Position numbers and translations under genes: made by a program
Shown: positions 1 to 8,595 of the stretch, in pieces
Position numbering within the stretch: position 1 is the stretch's first letter
Layout: the number at the start of each line of letters is the position of its first letter
The notes under the pieces: generated by a model
What the model was told of the DNA's origin: nothing
The model's input: only the letters and a program-made list of their open reading frames with translations
Database searches by the model: none
Origin: Gluconobacter sp. Gdi
GTDB taxonomy: Bacteria > Pseudomonadota > Alphaproteobacteria > Acetobacterales > Acetobacteraceae
DNA: 64,000 nt
Direction of reading: 5' to 3'
Assembly (NCBI RefSeq): GCF_014132155.1
Contig: NZ_BLJQ01000002.1
Coordinates: 562,845 to 626,844, forward strand

Positions 1-615
1 GACTCGGGGGCACATCTACATGTGGATGCGGTTCAGAGCGCTGGGCGACTGCCTTTCAGCCTGACTGAGTGCAGCGTTGCTCTCTCGGGGCACAAGATGG
101 GCGGGCCAAAAGGCGCAGGCGCGTTGCTGCTGCCTCTGGATGAACCGATTGATGCCCTGATGGTGGGCGGCGGTCAGGAGCGCGGTCGGCGAGGAGGAAC
201 GCAGCCTTTGCCAGCTATCCTGGGTATGGCTGCTGCTTTCGATGAGGCGCAGGCCCAGGACTGGTCCGCTATTGAGGCATTGCGCGAGCGCGTCGAACAG
301 GTGGCGATGGCGGCGGGAGCCCGTGTTGCCGGGCGTGAGGTCGCTCGCCTGCCGAACACAAGCTGCCTGATCCTCGACGGGGTAGCCGCACAGGTGCAGC
401 TCATGGCGCTTGATCTGGAAGGATTTTGTGTTTCTGCCGGTTCGGCATGCTCTTCTGGAAAGGTGGCGGCATCTCATGTTCTGACGGCTATGGGCGAGAC
501 GACAGGGGCCTCTCAGGCCATACGAGTGTCGTTGCCGTGGAATGTGAGGGCAGAGCAAGTTGACGCGTTTTGTGATGCCTATGAGCGTATGGCGCGTCGT
601 TTAAGTAAACGTTAA
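1..615 (+). CDS. Cysteine desulfurase (NifS/IscS family), 5' end outside window
   Basis: This is the C-terminal part of a PLP-dependent class V aminotransferase fold enzyme that takes sulfur from cysteine for Fe-S clusters or tRNA thiolation. Reading frame 1 is open from the first base and ends with TAA at 613-615. Visible motifs are the PLP-lysine block SGHKMGGPKG, the GGGQERGRRGGT loop and the catalytic-cysteine loop SAGSACSSGK. The N-terminal half lies upstream of the window, so the start is unknown. A second cysteine desulfurase follows on the same strand, then ferredoxin and mnmA, which suggests a sulfur-trafficking operon. Which of the two paralogues supplies Fe-S clusters cannot be decided from sequence alone. 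Confidence 0.93.
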   Translation, partial: DSGAHLHVDAVQSAGRLPFSLTECSVALSGHKMGGPKGAGALLLPLDEPIDALMVGGGQERGRRGGTQPLPAILGMAAAFDEAQAQDWSAIEALRERVEQVAMAAGARVAGREVARLPNTSCLILDGVAAQVQLMALDLEGFCVSAGSACSSGKVAASHVLTAMGETTGASQAIRVSLPWNVRAEQVDAFCDAYERMARRLSKR

Positions 616-776
616 GGCGCGCTCATGTGGTCATTTTCCAGCCTGAGTTTCCGGGCCTGCTCTTCCAGAAGGGCGCTGCGGGCGTTGATCCATCGGCCTG
701 AAGGGGAAATGAGGCTGAGGAGTAGAATCCCGAAGGCGAGGGCAAACAGAGTGCTGCCAAGGGGGATCAGGTCCAT
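612..776 (-). CDS. Small single-pass membrane protein
   Basis: A 54-residue product read from ATG at 776 has a hydrophobic segment at about residues 7-23 (STLFALAFGILLLSLISP) followed by a charged tail (LLEEQARKLRLE) that could form a short coiled coil. It lies opposite in orientation to the two desulfurase genes, and its stop shares bases with the stop of the upstream one. A longer reading from 821 adds 15 residues with no obvious function. Neither start has a good ribosome binding site, so reality is moderately supported only by the protein-like composition. Function is unknown. Confidence 0.45.
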   Translation of the reverse strand: MDLIPLGSTLFALAFGILLLSLISPSGRWINARSALLEEQARKLRLENDHMSAP

Positions 777-869
777 GAGGTATTCTCTGCCTGAAACAAG
801 GTTCGAGACTGAAAAGCCCATCTATATCTGGAACCGTAACGATCTGTGTTGGTCAGTGGAAGGTATAGC

Positions 870-2018
870 GTGATTTATCTGGACTATTTTTCCACAACGC
901 CCTGCGCCCCTGAGGTTGTGGAAGCAATGCTGCCCTGGTTCGCAGAGGATTTTGGTAATCCACACAGTGTTCATGGCCCGGGCCAGAAAGCGGCGCAGGC
1001 TGTCGATGCAGCCCGCCAGACCATCGCTAACCTGATCGGGGCTGAAGCCCGGGAACTTGTTTTTACGTCCGGAGCCACGGAAGCAAACAATCTTGCCATC
1101 AAGGGAGCCGCTCGCCACCTGAAGCGCATGGGCAATGAGCGTCGTCGCGTCATTACCGTCTCTACTGAGCATAAATGCGTTCTGGAATCCGTTCGGGATC
1201 TGGAGACTGAAGGCTTTGACCCTCTTATCCTGGGAGTGGACGGGCAAGGGCGTGTTGATCCCGAGGCTCTGCGGGAGGCACTGGCGGTGCCGACACTGCT
1301 TGTTAGCATCATGACGGCAAATAATGAAACGGGCATCCTGCAGGACATTCCACTCCTGTCACGAATCGCCCATGAGGCTGGGGCGTTGTTTCACACTGAC
1401 ATGGCGCAGATGGCCGGGAAGCTGCCTGTTTCGCTGGATGGTATCGACCTGGCGTCTTTTTCCGCGCATAAGATGTATGGCCCCAAGGGGATCGGTGCCC
1501 TGTATGTGCGGCGTCGTCCCCGTGTGCGACTACAGCCTCTCTTTTCCGGGGGAGGGCAGGAACGGGCCTTTCGTTCAGGCACGTTGCCTACCCCTCTTGT
1601 CGTGGGGTTCGGGAAAGCTGCGGAGCTGGCGAAACGAAGATTGGATACGGATATTTTGCAGATTTCCGCCCTGCGGGATGATCTGTGGCGCCAGATTGAA
1701 ACGGCACTTCCAGGATGTGAACTGAATGGACGTGAAGTTTCGCGCCTACCGGGTGCGCTGAATTTCTGTCTGCCGGAAGGCGTGCGGGCGACGGACATCC
1801 TTGAACGGGTCCCGGAAGTTGCCATGTCTACGGGGTCAGCTTGCTCGGCCGCAGAAATTACCCCCTCTTATGTGCTGACGGCGATGGGACTTTCTGCACA
1901 GAAAGCATCGCGGTGCTTGCGCCTGTCGGTCGGACGCTCTACCTCCAAGCCCGGTATTGACCGTGCGGCGGCTCTTCTGATCGAGGCTGTCCGTACCTGC
2001 CAACCTTCAAGAGACTGA
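870..2018 (+). CDS. Cysteine desulfurase (IscS/NifS family), second copy
   Basis: A complete 382-residue PLP enzyme that mobilises sulfur from L-cysteine as a persulfide. With the GTG start at 870 the protein begins [15 protein letters not shown], the usual family opening, and GGAAGG at 858-863 is correctly spaced; a GTG at 846 would add eight residues with no site of its own. Motifs are TSGATEANN near residue 67, HTDMAQ near 175, PLP lysine K201 in [10 protein letters not shown], and catalytic C325 in STGSACS. It is followed after 17 bases by a 2Fe-2S ferredoxin and then mnmA, which fits a role in Fe-S assembly and/or 2-thiouridine synthesis. Confidence 0.93.
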   Translation: MIYLDYFSTTPCAPEVVEAMLPWFAEDFGNPHSVHGPGQKAAQAVDAARQTIANLIGAEARELVFTSGATEANNLAIKGAARHLKRMGNERRRVITVSTEHKCVLESVRDLETEGFDPLILGVDGQGRVDPEALREALAVPTLLVSIMTANNETGILQDIPLLSRIAHEAGALFHTDMAQMAGKLPVSLDGIDLASFSAHKMYGPKGIGALYVRRRPRVRLQPLFSGGGQERAFRSGTLPTPLVVGFGKAAELAKRRLDTDILQISALRDDLWRQIETALPGCELNGREVSRLPGALNFCLPEGVRATDILERVPEVAMSTGSACSAAEITPSYVLTAMGLSAQKASRCLRLSVGRSTSKPGIDRAAALLIEAVRTCQPSRD

Positions 2019-2035
2019 AACAAGACGGACAGCCC

Positions 2036-2350
2036 ATGCCCAAGATGACCTTTATCGAACGTGACGGTTCCCGCCGTGAAGTTGACGCGCCTGTCGGCCT
2101 GTCGGTGCTGGAAATCGCTCACAAGCATGACATTGACCTCGAAGGCGCCTGCGAAGGCTCCCTGGCCTGTGCGACGTGCCATGTCGTGGTGGACCCGGAA
2201 TGGGCTGGCAAGCTGTCCGAGCCGACCGACGATGAAGAAGACATGCTGGATCTGGCCTTCGGCCTTGAGCAGACGTCCCGTCTGGGCTGCCAGATTGTCA
2301 TGACCGAAGATCTGGACGGCCTGACCGTTCAGCTTCCAAAGGCGGGCTGA
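2036..2350 (+). CDS. fdx: 2Fe-2S ferredoxin, adrenodoxin/ISC type
   Basis: A 104-residue electron carrier of the adrenodoxin-like family, which supplies electrons for Fe-S cluster assembly. The four cluster ligands are visible as C39, C45, C48 ([11 protein letters not shown]) and C85 (SRLGC). The acidic segment between them ([11 protein letters not shown]) is the typical partner-docking helix. It lies 17 bases after a cysteine desulfurase and five bases before mnmA, so co-transcription is likely. Placing it in the ISC pathway is an inference from family and context, since iscU and iscA are not in the window. Confidence 0.93.
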   Translation: MPKMTFIERDGSRREVDAPVGLSVLEIAHKHDIDLEGACEGSLACATCHVVVDPEWAGKLSEPTDDEEDMLDLAFGLEQTSRLGCQIVMTEDLDGLTVQLPKAG

Positions 2351-2355
2351 AGACC

Positions 2356-3438
2356 ATGCGTATCCTCGTTGCCATGTCGGGAGGCGTGGACAGCTCCGTA
2401 GTGGCCGCGCTGCTCAAAAGGCAGGGCCACGAGGTGATCGGCGCGACCCTTCAGCTTTACGATCACGGCCAGGCGTCCAAGCCGGGCGCCTGTTGTGCCG
2501 GACGCGACATCATGGATGCCCGCGCCGTAGCGGATAAGCTGGATTTCCCGCATTACGTCATTGATGCGGAAAGCCGCTTCCGGGATAGCGTGATCGAGAA
2601 CTTCGCGGACGCCTATGCGCGTGGGGAAACTCCCGTGCCATGCGTGGCCTGCAATCAGGGCGTGAAGTTCACGGATCTTCTGGGCATGGCCCGCGATCTG
2701 GGCTGTGAAGCGATGGCGACCGGGCATTACGTCCGGCGTGTTGAAGGTCCGTCTGGTGCTGAAATGCATCGCCCCGTTGATGCAGAGCGGGACCAGACCT
2801 GGTTCCTGTTCGCGACGACGAAAGACCAGCTTGATTACCTGCGCTTCCCGCTTGGCGAGATGCCGGACAAGGCGCATGTGCGTGAACTGGCACAGGAGCT
2901 TGGACTGGAAATCGCGGCCAAGCCGGACAGTCAGGACATCTGCTTCGTTCCAAGCGGGTCTTACGTTGATATCGTGGAGAAGCTTCGTCCCGAAATTCGT
3001 GGTGAAGGCGAGATCGTGGATGAACAGGGCAAGGTCCTTGGGCATCATGAGGGCGTTGCGCGCTATACGGTTGGACAGAGCAAGCGGTTGGGAGACATCC
3101 ATACAGCCGTTGGCGAACGCCAGATGGTAACGCGGATTGATGTGCCAAAGCGCCGGATTGTTGTTGGACCTCGCGTTCAGGCGACCGAAGTTGAGACGCG
3201 CAAGGCGATCCGTCTGCGGGACATGAACTGGCTGATTGATGCTCCGCCGGAAGGTGTCTCCTGTGGCGTGCAGATCCGTGCTCGGGAGAAGCTCCGGGAT
3301 GCGGTGGTGAAGCCTCTTGAGAATGGTGGCGCGCTAGTCGAACTGCTGGAGCCAGCCATGCCGGCCCCGGGGCAGGCCTGTGTTCTGTATGATGGGAGCC
3401 GTGTTCTGGGCGGCGGGTTTATTCTGGCGGGAGCGTAA
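2356..3438 (+). CDS. mnmA: tRNA-specific 2-thiouridylase MnmA
   Basis: This cytoplasmic enzyme makes 2-thiouridine at position 34 of Lys, Glu and Gln tRNAs, using sulfur passed from a cysteine desulfurase. The ATP pyrophosphatase P-loop SGGVDSS is at residues 8-14. The catalytic pair is C99 in the PCVACNQGVKF block and C196 in DSQDICFVP. Length (360 residues) is normal. It is preceded by desulfurase and ferredoxin genes and followed after two bases by a glutathione transferase gene, so one transcript is likely. Confidence 0.96.
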   Translation: MRILVAMSGGVDSSVVAALLKRQGHEVIGATLQLYDHGQASKPGACCAGRDIMDARAVADKLDFPHYVIDAESRFRDSVIENFADAYARGETPVPCVACNQGVKFTDLLGMARDLGCEAMATGHYVRRVEGPSGAEMHRPVDAERDQTWFLFATTKDQLDYLRFPLGEMPDKAHVRELAQELGLEIAAKPDSQDICFVPSGSYVDIVEKLRPEIRGEGEIVDEQGKVLGHHEGVARYTVGQSKRLGDIHTAVGERQMVTRIDVPKRRIVVGPRVQATEVETRKAIRLRDMNWLIDAPPEGVSCGVQIRAREKLRDAVVKPLENGGALVELLEPAMPAPGQACVLYDGSRVLGGGFILAGA

Positions 3439-3440
3439 GC

Positions 3441-4097
3441 ATGGCAGGGACACTTCTGATCGGGTCGCGGCGGTATTCGTCCTGGTCTTTGCGTGGCTGG
3501 CTGGCCGTCAAGCTGGCGAAGCTGGATGTGGAAGAGAAGGTCATTGCTCTCAAGGGCGGTGGCAAGACCACGGAAATTCACGCGCTGTCGCCGAACAAGC
3601 TGGTGCCGTATTTGCAGCATGATGGCGCGCATGTCTGGGAAAGTCTGGCCATCTGCGAATACTGTGCCGAGTACGAGCCCGCTCTTTGGCCGCAAGACCG
3701 CGTGGTGCGCGCTCACGCCCGCAGCATCAGCGCCCAGATGCACGCCGGTTTCCGCCCAATCCGGCAGAATTGCCCGATGGATGTGGAGCGCGTTCCAGCG
3801 CCTTTGTCAGAAATTAGCGAAGACCTGGCCAAGGATGTTGCTCTGTTAAGCGAGACCCTGAAGGGGGCACTTCTGCGCTCCGGCACGGCCACGCCGTATC
3901 TGTTCGGGGACGTCCTGACGGTGGCTGACTGCATGTATGCGCCAGTCGCTATCCGGATTCACACGTATCAACTTAATGTTGACCCCGTTGTGAAAGCTTG
4001 GGTTCAGAGCATGCTGCACCATCCGCTTATGAAGGAATGGTACAGCCTTGCGGATGCAGAGCCTGCTGAGTGGCGACTGAGCTACGAAGACAAATAA
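3441..4097 (+). CDS. Glutathione S-transferase family protein
   Basis: A 218-residue protein with the two-domain GST layout. The N-terminal thioredoxin-like part starts GTLLIGSRRYSSWSLRGW, where the serines are the usual glutathione-activating position, and continues with NKLVPYL and the ESLAICEY block that contacts the glutathione gamma-glutamyl group. The C-terminal part is helical. It starts two bases after mnmA and is probably read from the same transcript. The substrate cannot be told; a stress or isomerase role is possible. Confidence 0.85.
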   Translation: MAGTLLIGSRRYSSWSLRGWLAVKLAKLDVEEKVIALKGGGKTTEIHALSPNKLVPYLQHDGAHVWESLAICEYCAEYEPALWPQDRVVRAHARSISAQMHAGFRPIRQNCPMDVERVPAPLSEISEDLAKDVALLSETLKGALLRSGTATPYLFGDVLTVADCMYAPVAIRIHTYQLNVDPVVKAWVQSMLHHPLMKEWYSLADAEPAEWRLSYEDK

Positions 4098-4103
4098 GGG
4101 TCT

Positions 4104-4129
4104 GGCTTCGTTCAGTGGTGAACGAAGCC
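4104..4129. terminator. Perfect 11-bp hairpin between convergent genes
   Basis: GGCTTCGTTCA (4104-4114), a GTGG loop, and TGAACGAAGCC (4119-4129) form a perfect stem seven bases after the GST stop. It overlaps the last codons of the lipoprotein gene on the other strand. There is no clear T run, so bidirectional termination is plausible but not proven. Confidence 0.55.
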
Positions 4130-4327
4130 CATTCCAGTTTGTAGGGCGGTACGAAACACATCAGACCAGATGCTGTTACCGCCGCCACGGCCTCCACCAG
4201 GGCCACTGCCCGTCTGATTGAACGACGGGGTATCGTTGCTGTCAGCAGTTTCGGACATATCGGATGGTGCATGCGATGCGCAGCTTGCGAGCAGGAGCAT
4301 ACTGCATCCCAACAACAGTCGTTTCAC
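4112..4327 (-). CDS. Small outer-membrane-type lipoprotein
   Basis: A 71-residue product from a GTG start preceded by AGGGA. It has a short charged N-terminus (MKRLLLGCSMLLLASC) whose LLASC is a lipobox, so the mature protein would be lipidated at C16. The mature part is low in complexity, with a glycine-rich patch (GSGPGGGRGGG). No domain is recognised. Its 3' end forms half of the hairpin shared with the GST gene. Function is unknown. Confidence 0.65.
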   Translation of the reverse strand: MKRLLLGCSMLLLASCASHAPSDMSETADSNDTPSFNQTGSGPGGGRGGGNSIWSDVFRTALQTGMGFVHH

Positions 4328-4481
4328 ATCTGTATTCCCTACCCGTAATGTCCTCCTTGTAAGTCACCTGTGGAAAAGCAGGTGTCATGTCAGGAAGTAT
4401 CAGGAAGCGTAAGCAGATCTGACGAAACTCCGGTTCCAGCAGCACGCTGTTACAGTTGGACGGACAGGGAACCGCGAAACC

Positions 4482-5567
4482 GTGACAGCAAGACTTTCAC
4501 CTGAGCAGAAACAGGCCCGGCGCGCGGGTTTGCATTATGTGGACAGGACGGAACCAGGAATTACACGCAGACGAGCCGGCAAAGGTTTCGCCTATTACGA
4601 TCCTTCCGGGGAGCGCATCACGGACCAAAGCGTTATCGGGCGCCTGAAACGCCTGGGGATTCCTCCGGCTTATCGCGACGTCTGGATCTGTGCTGATCCC
4701 GATGGTCATCTGCAAGGCGTCGGCACAGATGCGCGGGGGCGGTTGCAGTATCGCTATCATCCCAAGTGGCGGGAAACCCGGGACGTCGCCAAGTTCGGTC
4801 GAATGCTTGTATTTAGTGAGCATCTTCCTGCCTTGAGAGCACAGGTGGAAAAGGATCTGGCGCGAAAGAAGCTGGACCGGGACCGTGTTCTGGCCGCGAT
4901 TGTCTTCATTATGGAACGGACGATGGCCCGGATCGGAAATGACCGGTACGCGCGCGAAAACCGTAGCTATGGCCTGACGACGCTGCGGCACCGGCATGTG
5001 GATGTGACCGGAAAGCACGTCACGCTTGATTTCCGGGCCAAACATGGGATTGAGCAGCATTTGGATTTGTCTGACGCTAGATTGGCGCGGCTTGTGTCAC
5101 GGCTCGAAGATCTCCCGGGGCAACGTCTCTTCCAGTATCTGGATGAGAACGGTGAACGCCACGATGTGCACTCACAGGATGTGAACGACTACCTTCAGAC
5201 CATCACTGGTGAAGACATTACGGCCAAAGACTTTCGCACTTGGGCTGCCACGCAACTGGCTGCCGTCACGCTCTGTGCCTTCAGCGGCTACGATACGAAA
5301 GCGAAAGCCAAAAAGCAGGTTGTGGAAGCCGTGAAGTCCGTGGCTGCCCGGCTTGGAAATACGCCTGCGGTCTGTCGAAAGAGCTATATTAATCCCTGTG
5401 TGGTGGATGGGCACCTGGACGGGACTTTAAGGGCCGCGTTTCAGAAACGGGCACAGGATGTTCTGGATATGCCGGAGCATGGATTGTCGGCTGAAGAAGC
5501 AGCGGTGACGGGCTTCCTGGCAAACCGTTTGCCGCATCTTCGAAATAACGGCACATCAAAGTCCTGA
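4482..5567 (+). CDS. DNA topoisomerase IB (bacterial/poxvirus type)
   Basis: A 361-residue enzyme that relaxes supercoils through a 3'-phosphotyrosine intermediate. It starts at GTG 4482. The N-terminal domain has the family block GKGFAYYDPSG and RYHPKWRE. The catalytic domain shows RAKHGIE, HSQDVNDYL, the DFRTW block and the terminal KSYINP, whose tyrosine (about residue 302) is the nucleophile. Bacterial TopIB genes have a patchy distribution and are often acquired, but codon use here looks like that of the neighbours. No partner gene is evident nearby. Confidence 0.9.
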   Translation: MTARLSPEQKQARRAGLHYVDRTEPGITRRRAGKGFAYYDPSGERITDQSVIGRLKRLGIPPAYRDVWICADPDGHLQGVGTDARGRLQYRYHPKWRETRDVAKFGRMLVFSEHLPALRAQVEKDLARKKLDRDRVLAAIVFIMERTMARIGNDRYARENRSYGLTTLRHRHVDVTGKHVTLDFRAKHGIEQHLDLSDARLARLVSRLEDLPGQRLFQYLDENGERHDVHSQDVNDYLQTITGEDITAKDFRTWAATQLAAVTLCAFSGYDTKAKAKKQVVEAVKSVAARLGNTPAVCRKSYINPCVVDGHLDGTLRAAFQKRAQDVLDMPEHGLSAEEAAVTGFLANRLPHLRNNGTSKS

Positions 5568-5716
5568 ACCGCAGTATGTTGAAATCTTTCGCAGGAAACT
5601 CTGCCTGTTACAGAAGCTTCTGTTTCTGACGGACCGTATAAAAATGCGTCGCAACGGAATTGATGGCTGGCGACGGAAGGTCAGTGCATGATGCACTGTC
5701 AGGAGGAGAAGAACGG

Positions 5717-6970
5717 ATGAACTCGCTGGGTCTTTTTGCCTTGCTGATGCTGGGAGCAACGTGTTTCGGGGTTTTGAACGAGCGCCTTTTCAAGCTCCCT
5801 CTGACCATCGGTATTCTCCTGATTTCCATGGTCATTTCGATGCTGATCATGCTGATCAATCCTCTGGTGCCAGGCTACGACCTCCAGCACATTCCCCGGA
5901 CCCTTCTCGGGCAGGTCAATCTCCCAGAAACGCTTCTGGAAGGGGCTCTGTCCTTCCTTCTTTTTGCCGGGGCCATGCAGGTTAATCTCGGACTTCTGCT
6001 CTCCCGCGGAAAGGCTGTGGCTGCACTGGCTATCTTGGGAACGGTATTGGCCGTGGGGCTATTGGCAGGCGCAGCATGGTTAGTCTTTCCGCTGCTGGGC
6101 ATGAATGTTCCCTTCAGCTGGTGTGTCGTTCTGGGGGCCATCCTCGCGCCGACGGATCCGGTTTCCGTCGTGGGAATGTTGCGTCGGCTAGGGTTGCCAG
6201 AAGCTCTTCAGGCCACCTTTGCAGGAGAAAGCCTGTTCAACGATGGCGTAGGCATTGTGATGTACGGGACCGTCATCGGTCTTGCGACCGGCGAGGTCCA
6301 TAGCGTTGCAATGACGGACTTTATCGTCCGCTTTCTTGTGGAAGCGGTCGGTGGTGGTGTGCTGGGAGGTGTGCTGGGCTGGGTCGCCCTGAAAATCATT
6401 CGGGGCGTGCAGGACATGCAGATTGATCTGCTGGCTTCGCTGGCCTTGGCAACGGGCACTTACAGCCTCGCCAGCTCTTTGCACATGTCTGGCCCGATTG
6501 CTGTGGTCGTGGCGGGGATGTGGCTGGCGACTGATACAGGCAAGCGTGCGATTCCAGAGCATTCCCGCCAGGAGCTCACCACGTTCTGGGGGCTGATCGA
6601 CGAAATCCTGAACGCATTGTTGTTCCTGCTGATCGGATTTGAGCTTCTCGAAATTACTCCACATCTGCCCAACCTTGTGGCGACACTCATCATCATTCCA
6701 TTGTCCGTAATTGTTCGCGGACTGAGTGTGTTCTTGTCCACAATGCCGGTTCACCTGAAAAAAGGTGAACGTGGCAGAGCTCTCGGTGTTTTGACCTGGG
6801 GTGGGCTTCGGGGCGGGATTTCCGTGGCATTGGCCTTGGGATTGCCCCCGGGAGAACTGAGGGAGACGCTACTGCCGGTTTGCTATGGGGTGGTGGTCTT
6901 TACAATCATCGTGCAGGGACTGACGATGGAAAAGGTGGTCAATCGGCTTTACCCGAAAGCCACCAGTTGA
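5717..6970 (+). CDS. Na+/H+ antiporter, CPA1 (NhaP-like) family
   Basis: A 417-residue polytopic membrane protein with about 12 hydrophobic segments that exchanges monovalent cations for protons. Start ATG 5717 is set by AGGAGGAGAA at 5701-5710; an in-frame ATG at 5660 lacks such a site. Signature blocks are the ALSFLLFAGAMQV segment, GAILAPTDPVSVVGMLRRLG (the conserved TDP motif) and FAGESLFNDGVGIV (the ND ion-binding pair), with a GGLRGGISVALAL arginine-containing segment near the end. It appears monocistronic. Ion preference is not readable from sequence. Confidence 0.92.
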   Translation: MNSLGLFALLMLGATCFGVLNERLFKLPLTIGILLISMVISMLIMLINPLVPGYDLQHIPRTLLGQVNLPETLLEGALSFLLFAGAMQVNLGLLLSRGKAVAALAILGTVLAVGLLAGAAWLVFPLLGMNVPFSWCVVLGAILAPTDPVSVVGMLRRLGLPEALQATFAGESLFNDGVGIVMYGTVIGLATGEVHSVAMTDFIVRFLVEAVGGGVLGGVLGWVALKIIRGVQDMQIDLLASLALATGTYSLASSLHMSGPIAVVVAGMWLATDTGKRAIPEHSRQELTTFWGLIDEILNALLFLLIGFELLEITPHLPNLVATLIIIPLSVIVRGLSVFLSTMPVHLKKGERGRALGVLTWGGLRGGISVALALGLPPGELRETLLPVCYGVVVFTIIVQGLTMEKVVNRLYPKATS

Positions 6971-7030
6971 GTGTATGCCTGCTGAGAGATTTTGGCAGAC
7001 TGAAAAATGGATCGGCAGGAGCGCGGTAAA

Positions 7031-7495
7031 ATGGTGACTTTAAAGCGGGTGATGGGTCTACTAATCGTGACAGGTGCCGTCATGAGCATGTCCGGGAATG
7101 CGTTTGCCGCCAAGGGGTTCCCGGGACAGGCAGGATGCTGGGCCGCCCTTCCGGGTGAAGACGAGCGACCAGAAGTGACGTGTCGGAGCTTCACGGAAGA
7201 TCTGCTGAAAAGTCTTGAGAAAGCTACGCCTGCACAGGTGACGTCTATTCTGGGTGTTCCAGGCAAGGACCATAAGCCCACCTATTTCGAGAGCGCGAAC
7301 AAAACGCCCGGAGCCTATAACGGCTACGTTGAGCTGACATACACGGCCGGACACGTCTCGGATCTGTCTGCTGTTTTGACGCAGGTTCAGCCGAACGGCA
7401 TGGCAAGTGACGAGAAGGATTATCAGTGGGGCGTCAATAAGGCTGGCTGCTCCGATTTTCCAGGAAGCAAGAAAGCCTGCGACACGTCCAACTAA
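7031..7495 (+). CDS. Secreted protein of unknown function
   Basis: A 154-residue product with a clear Sec signal peptide (MVTLKRVMGLLIVTGAVMSMSG, cut after AFA). ATG 7031 is chosen because AGGAG at 7017-7021 precedes it at a good distance; an upstream ATG at 7007 would put charged residues in front of the signal. The mature part has four cysteines (GCW, VTCRS, GCSDF, KACD), compatible with two disulfides in the periplasm. The middle region (SFTEDLLKSLEKATPAQVTSILG) resembles the small beta-lactamase-inhibitor-like folds used in some envelope proteins, but that is only a guess. Confidence 0.65.
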   Translation: MVTLKRVMGLLIVTGAVMSMSGNAFAAKGFPGQAGCWAALPGEDERPEVTCRSFTEDLLKSLEKATPAQVTSILGVPGKDHKPTYFESANKTPGAYNGYVELTYTAGHVSDLSAVLTQVQPNGMASDEKDYQWGVNKAGCSDFPGSKKACDTSN

Positions 7496-7503
7496 AGAAC
7501 TGC

Positions 7504-7533
7504 GCTCTGGATTCAGTCTCTCAGATCCAGAGC
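7504..7533. terminator. 9-bp hairpin between convergent genes
   Basis: GCTCTGGAT (7504-7512) pairs perfectly with ATCCAGAGC (7525-7533) just after the secreted-protein stop. It overlaps the 3' end of the opposite gluconolactonase gene. A TTTTT run lies about 6 bases beyond on the plus strand. It is a probable shared terminator. Confidence 0.45.
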
Positions 7534-8457
7534 TACCAGTTTTTCACGGCAGGTAATGAAGAGGCGCCTGTTCTCCGGGCCGCCAAATGTGCAGTTTGTT
7601 GGTGACCACGGAAGAGGGATGGACCCAAGCGTACAGCCTGAAGCGTCGATAACGTAAATCCCATTATCTGAGGTGGTCCACACCCATCCGCGATGGTCTA
7701 CGGCCAAGCCATCAGGGACGCCGTTTTCCGTGCTGTAGAAGGGGCGTTTACCCGTCAGCTTTCCATGGCGGCCGACATCAAATGCATGAATGTGGCAGCC
7801 GTGACCGCCAATTTTTCTGGATGTGTCCGTTACGTATAGGGTTTTCTTATCTGGCGAAAATGCCAGAGCATCGGGCTGATCCAGATCAGCCATGCGCGTC
7901 AGATCTCCAGTTTTTCGATCGTATCGGTACACGCTGCGATGGGGAAGTTCTGGTGCCGCGATATACCCTTCTTTTGCGGAGTGGATGCCGAAGATTGGGT
8001 CGGTGAACCAGAGGGTATGATTGGGGCCAGTGATAATGGCGTTTGGGGCGTTAAGGCGGCCCCCCTGATAGTGCGTGACGAGGGGCAGGGTTTCCTGACC
8101 ATCCTGTGAAAGACTGATGCAGCGACGTCCCTGTTCGCAATGCACCAGCGTGCCATCCGGGAGTAAGGCATTGCCGTTGATGAACCACGTGGGATCAATA
8201 ATGGTGTGAACATGGCCGTCTGGGTGCCAAGCCATCACCCTGCGTGAGATGACATCTGACCAGATGAGCCTGTTGCGGTCCTGATCCCAGACCGGGCTGT
8301 CGCCCAGCGTTGTTCCCTCGTGGAGAAGCAGAAGCGGAATATCGAAATCCAGAACCGCAGCGAGTGTCGGATCATCAATCCGGATGCCTGGAAGAGGGCC
8401 TGATGTTTCTGGTGCACCTGGCAACCGCAGGAATGTACCAATCAGAGCGTTCTTCAC
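7513..8457 (-). CDS. SMP-30/gluconolactonase/LRE family protein
   Basis: A 314-residue six-bladed beta-propeller protein related to gluconolactonases, which hydrolyse sugar lactones made by the periplasmic and cytoplasmic sugar dehydrogenases common in these bacteria. Family blocks are LGDSPVWD (where EGP is usual, so the metal-binding glutamate is replaced), LNAPNAIITGPN, WFTDPIFG, PDALAFSPD, GVPDGLAVD and NCTFGGPENRRLFITC. No signal peptide is seen, which suggests the cytoplasm. The change at the usual first metal ligand leaves the exact activity open. Confidence 0.85.
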   Translation of the reverse strand: MKNALIGTFLRLPGAPETSGPLPGIRIDDPTLAAVLDFDIPLLLLHEGTTLGDSPVWDQDRNRLIWSDVISRRVMAWHPDGHVHTIIDPTWFINGNALLPDGTLVHCEQGRRCISLSQDGQETLPLVTHYQGGRLNAPNAIITGPNHTLWFTDPIFGIHSAKEGYIAAPELPHRSVYRYDRKTGDLTRMADLDQPDALAFSPDKKTLYVTDTSRKIGGHGCHIHAFDVGRHGKLTGKRPFYSTENGVPDGLAVDHRGWVWTTSDNGIYVIDASGCTLGSIPLPWSPTNCTFGGPENRRLFITCREKLVALDLRD

Positions 8458-8595
8458 GCGGCGCGTCTTTTCTGGATACGCATTGCGACTTTCTCAGCCA
8501 TATTTGTGGCGCAGGCCTACAGCAGTGTTTGTCTTCCCCAGACAGAGCCTTCAGGAAAGCGATATCTTACAAAAACGCCGTGATATTCACGGGGT

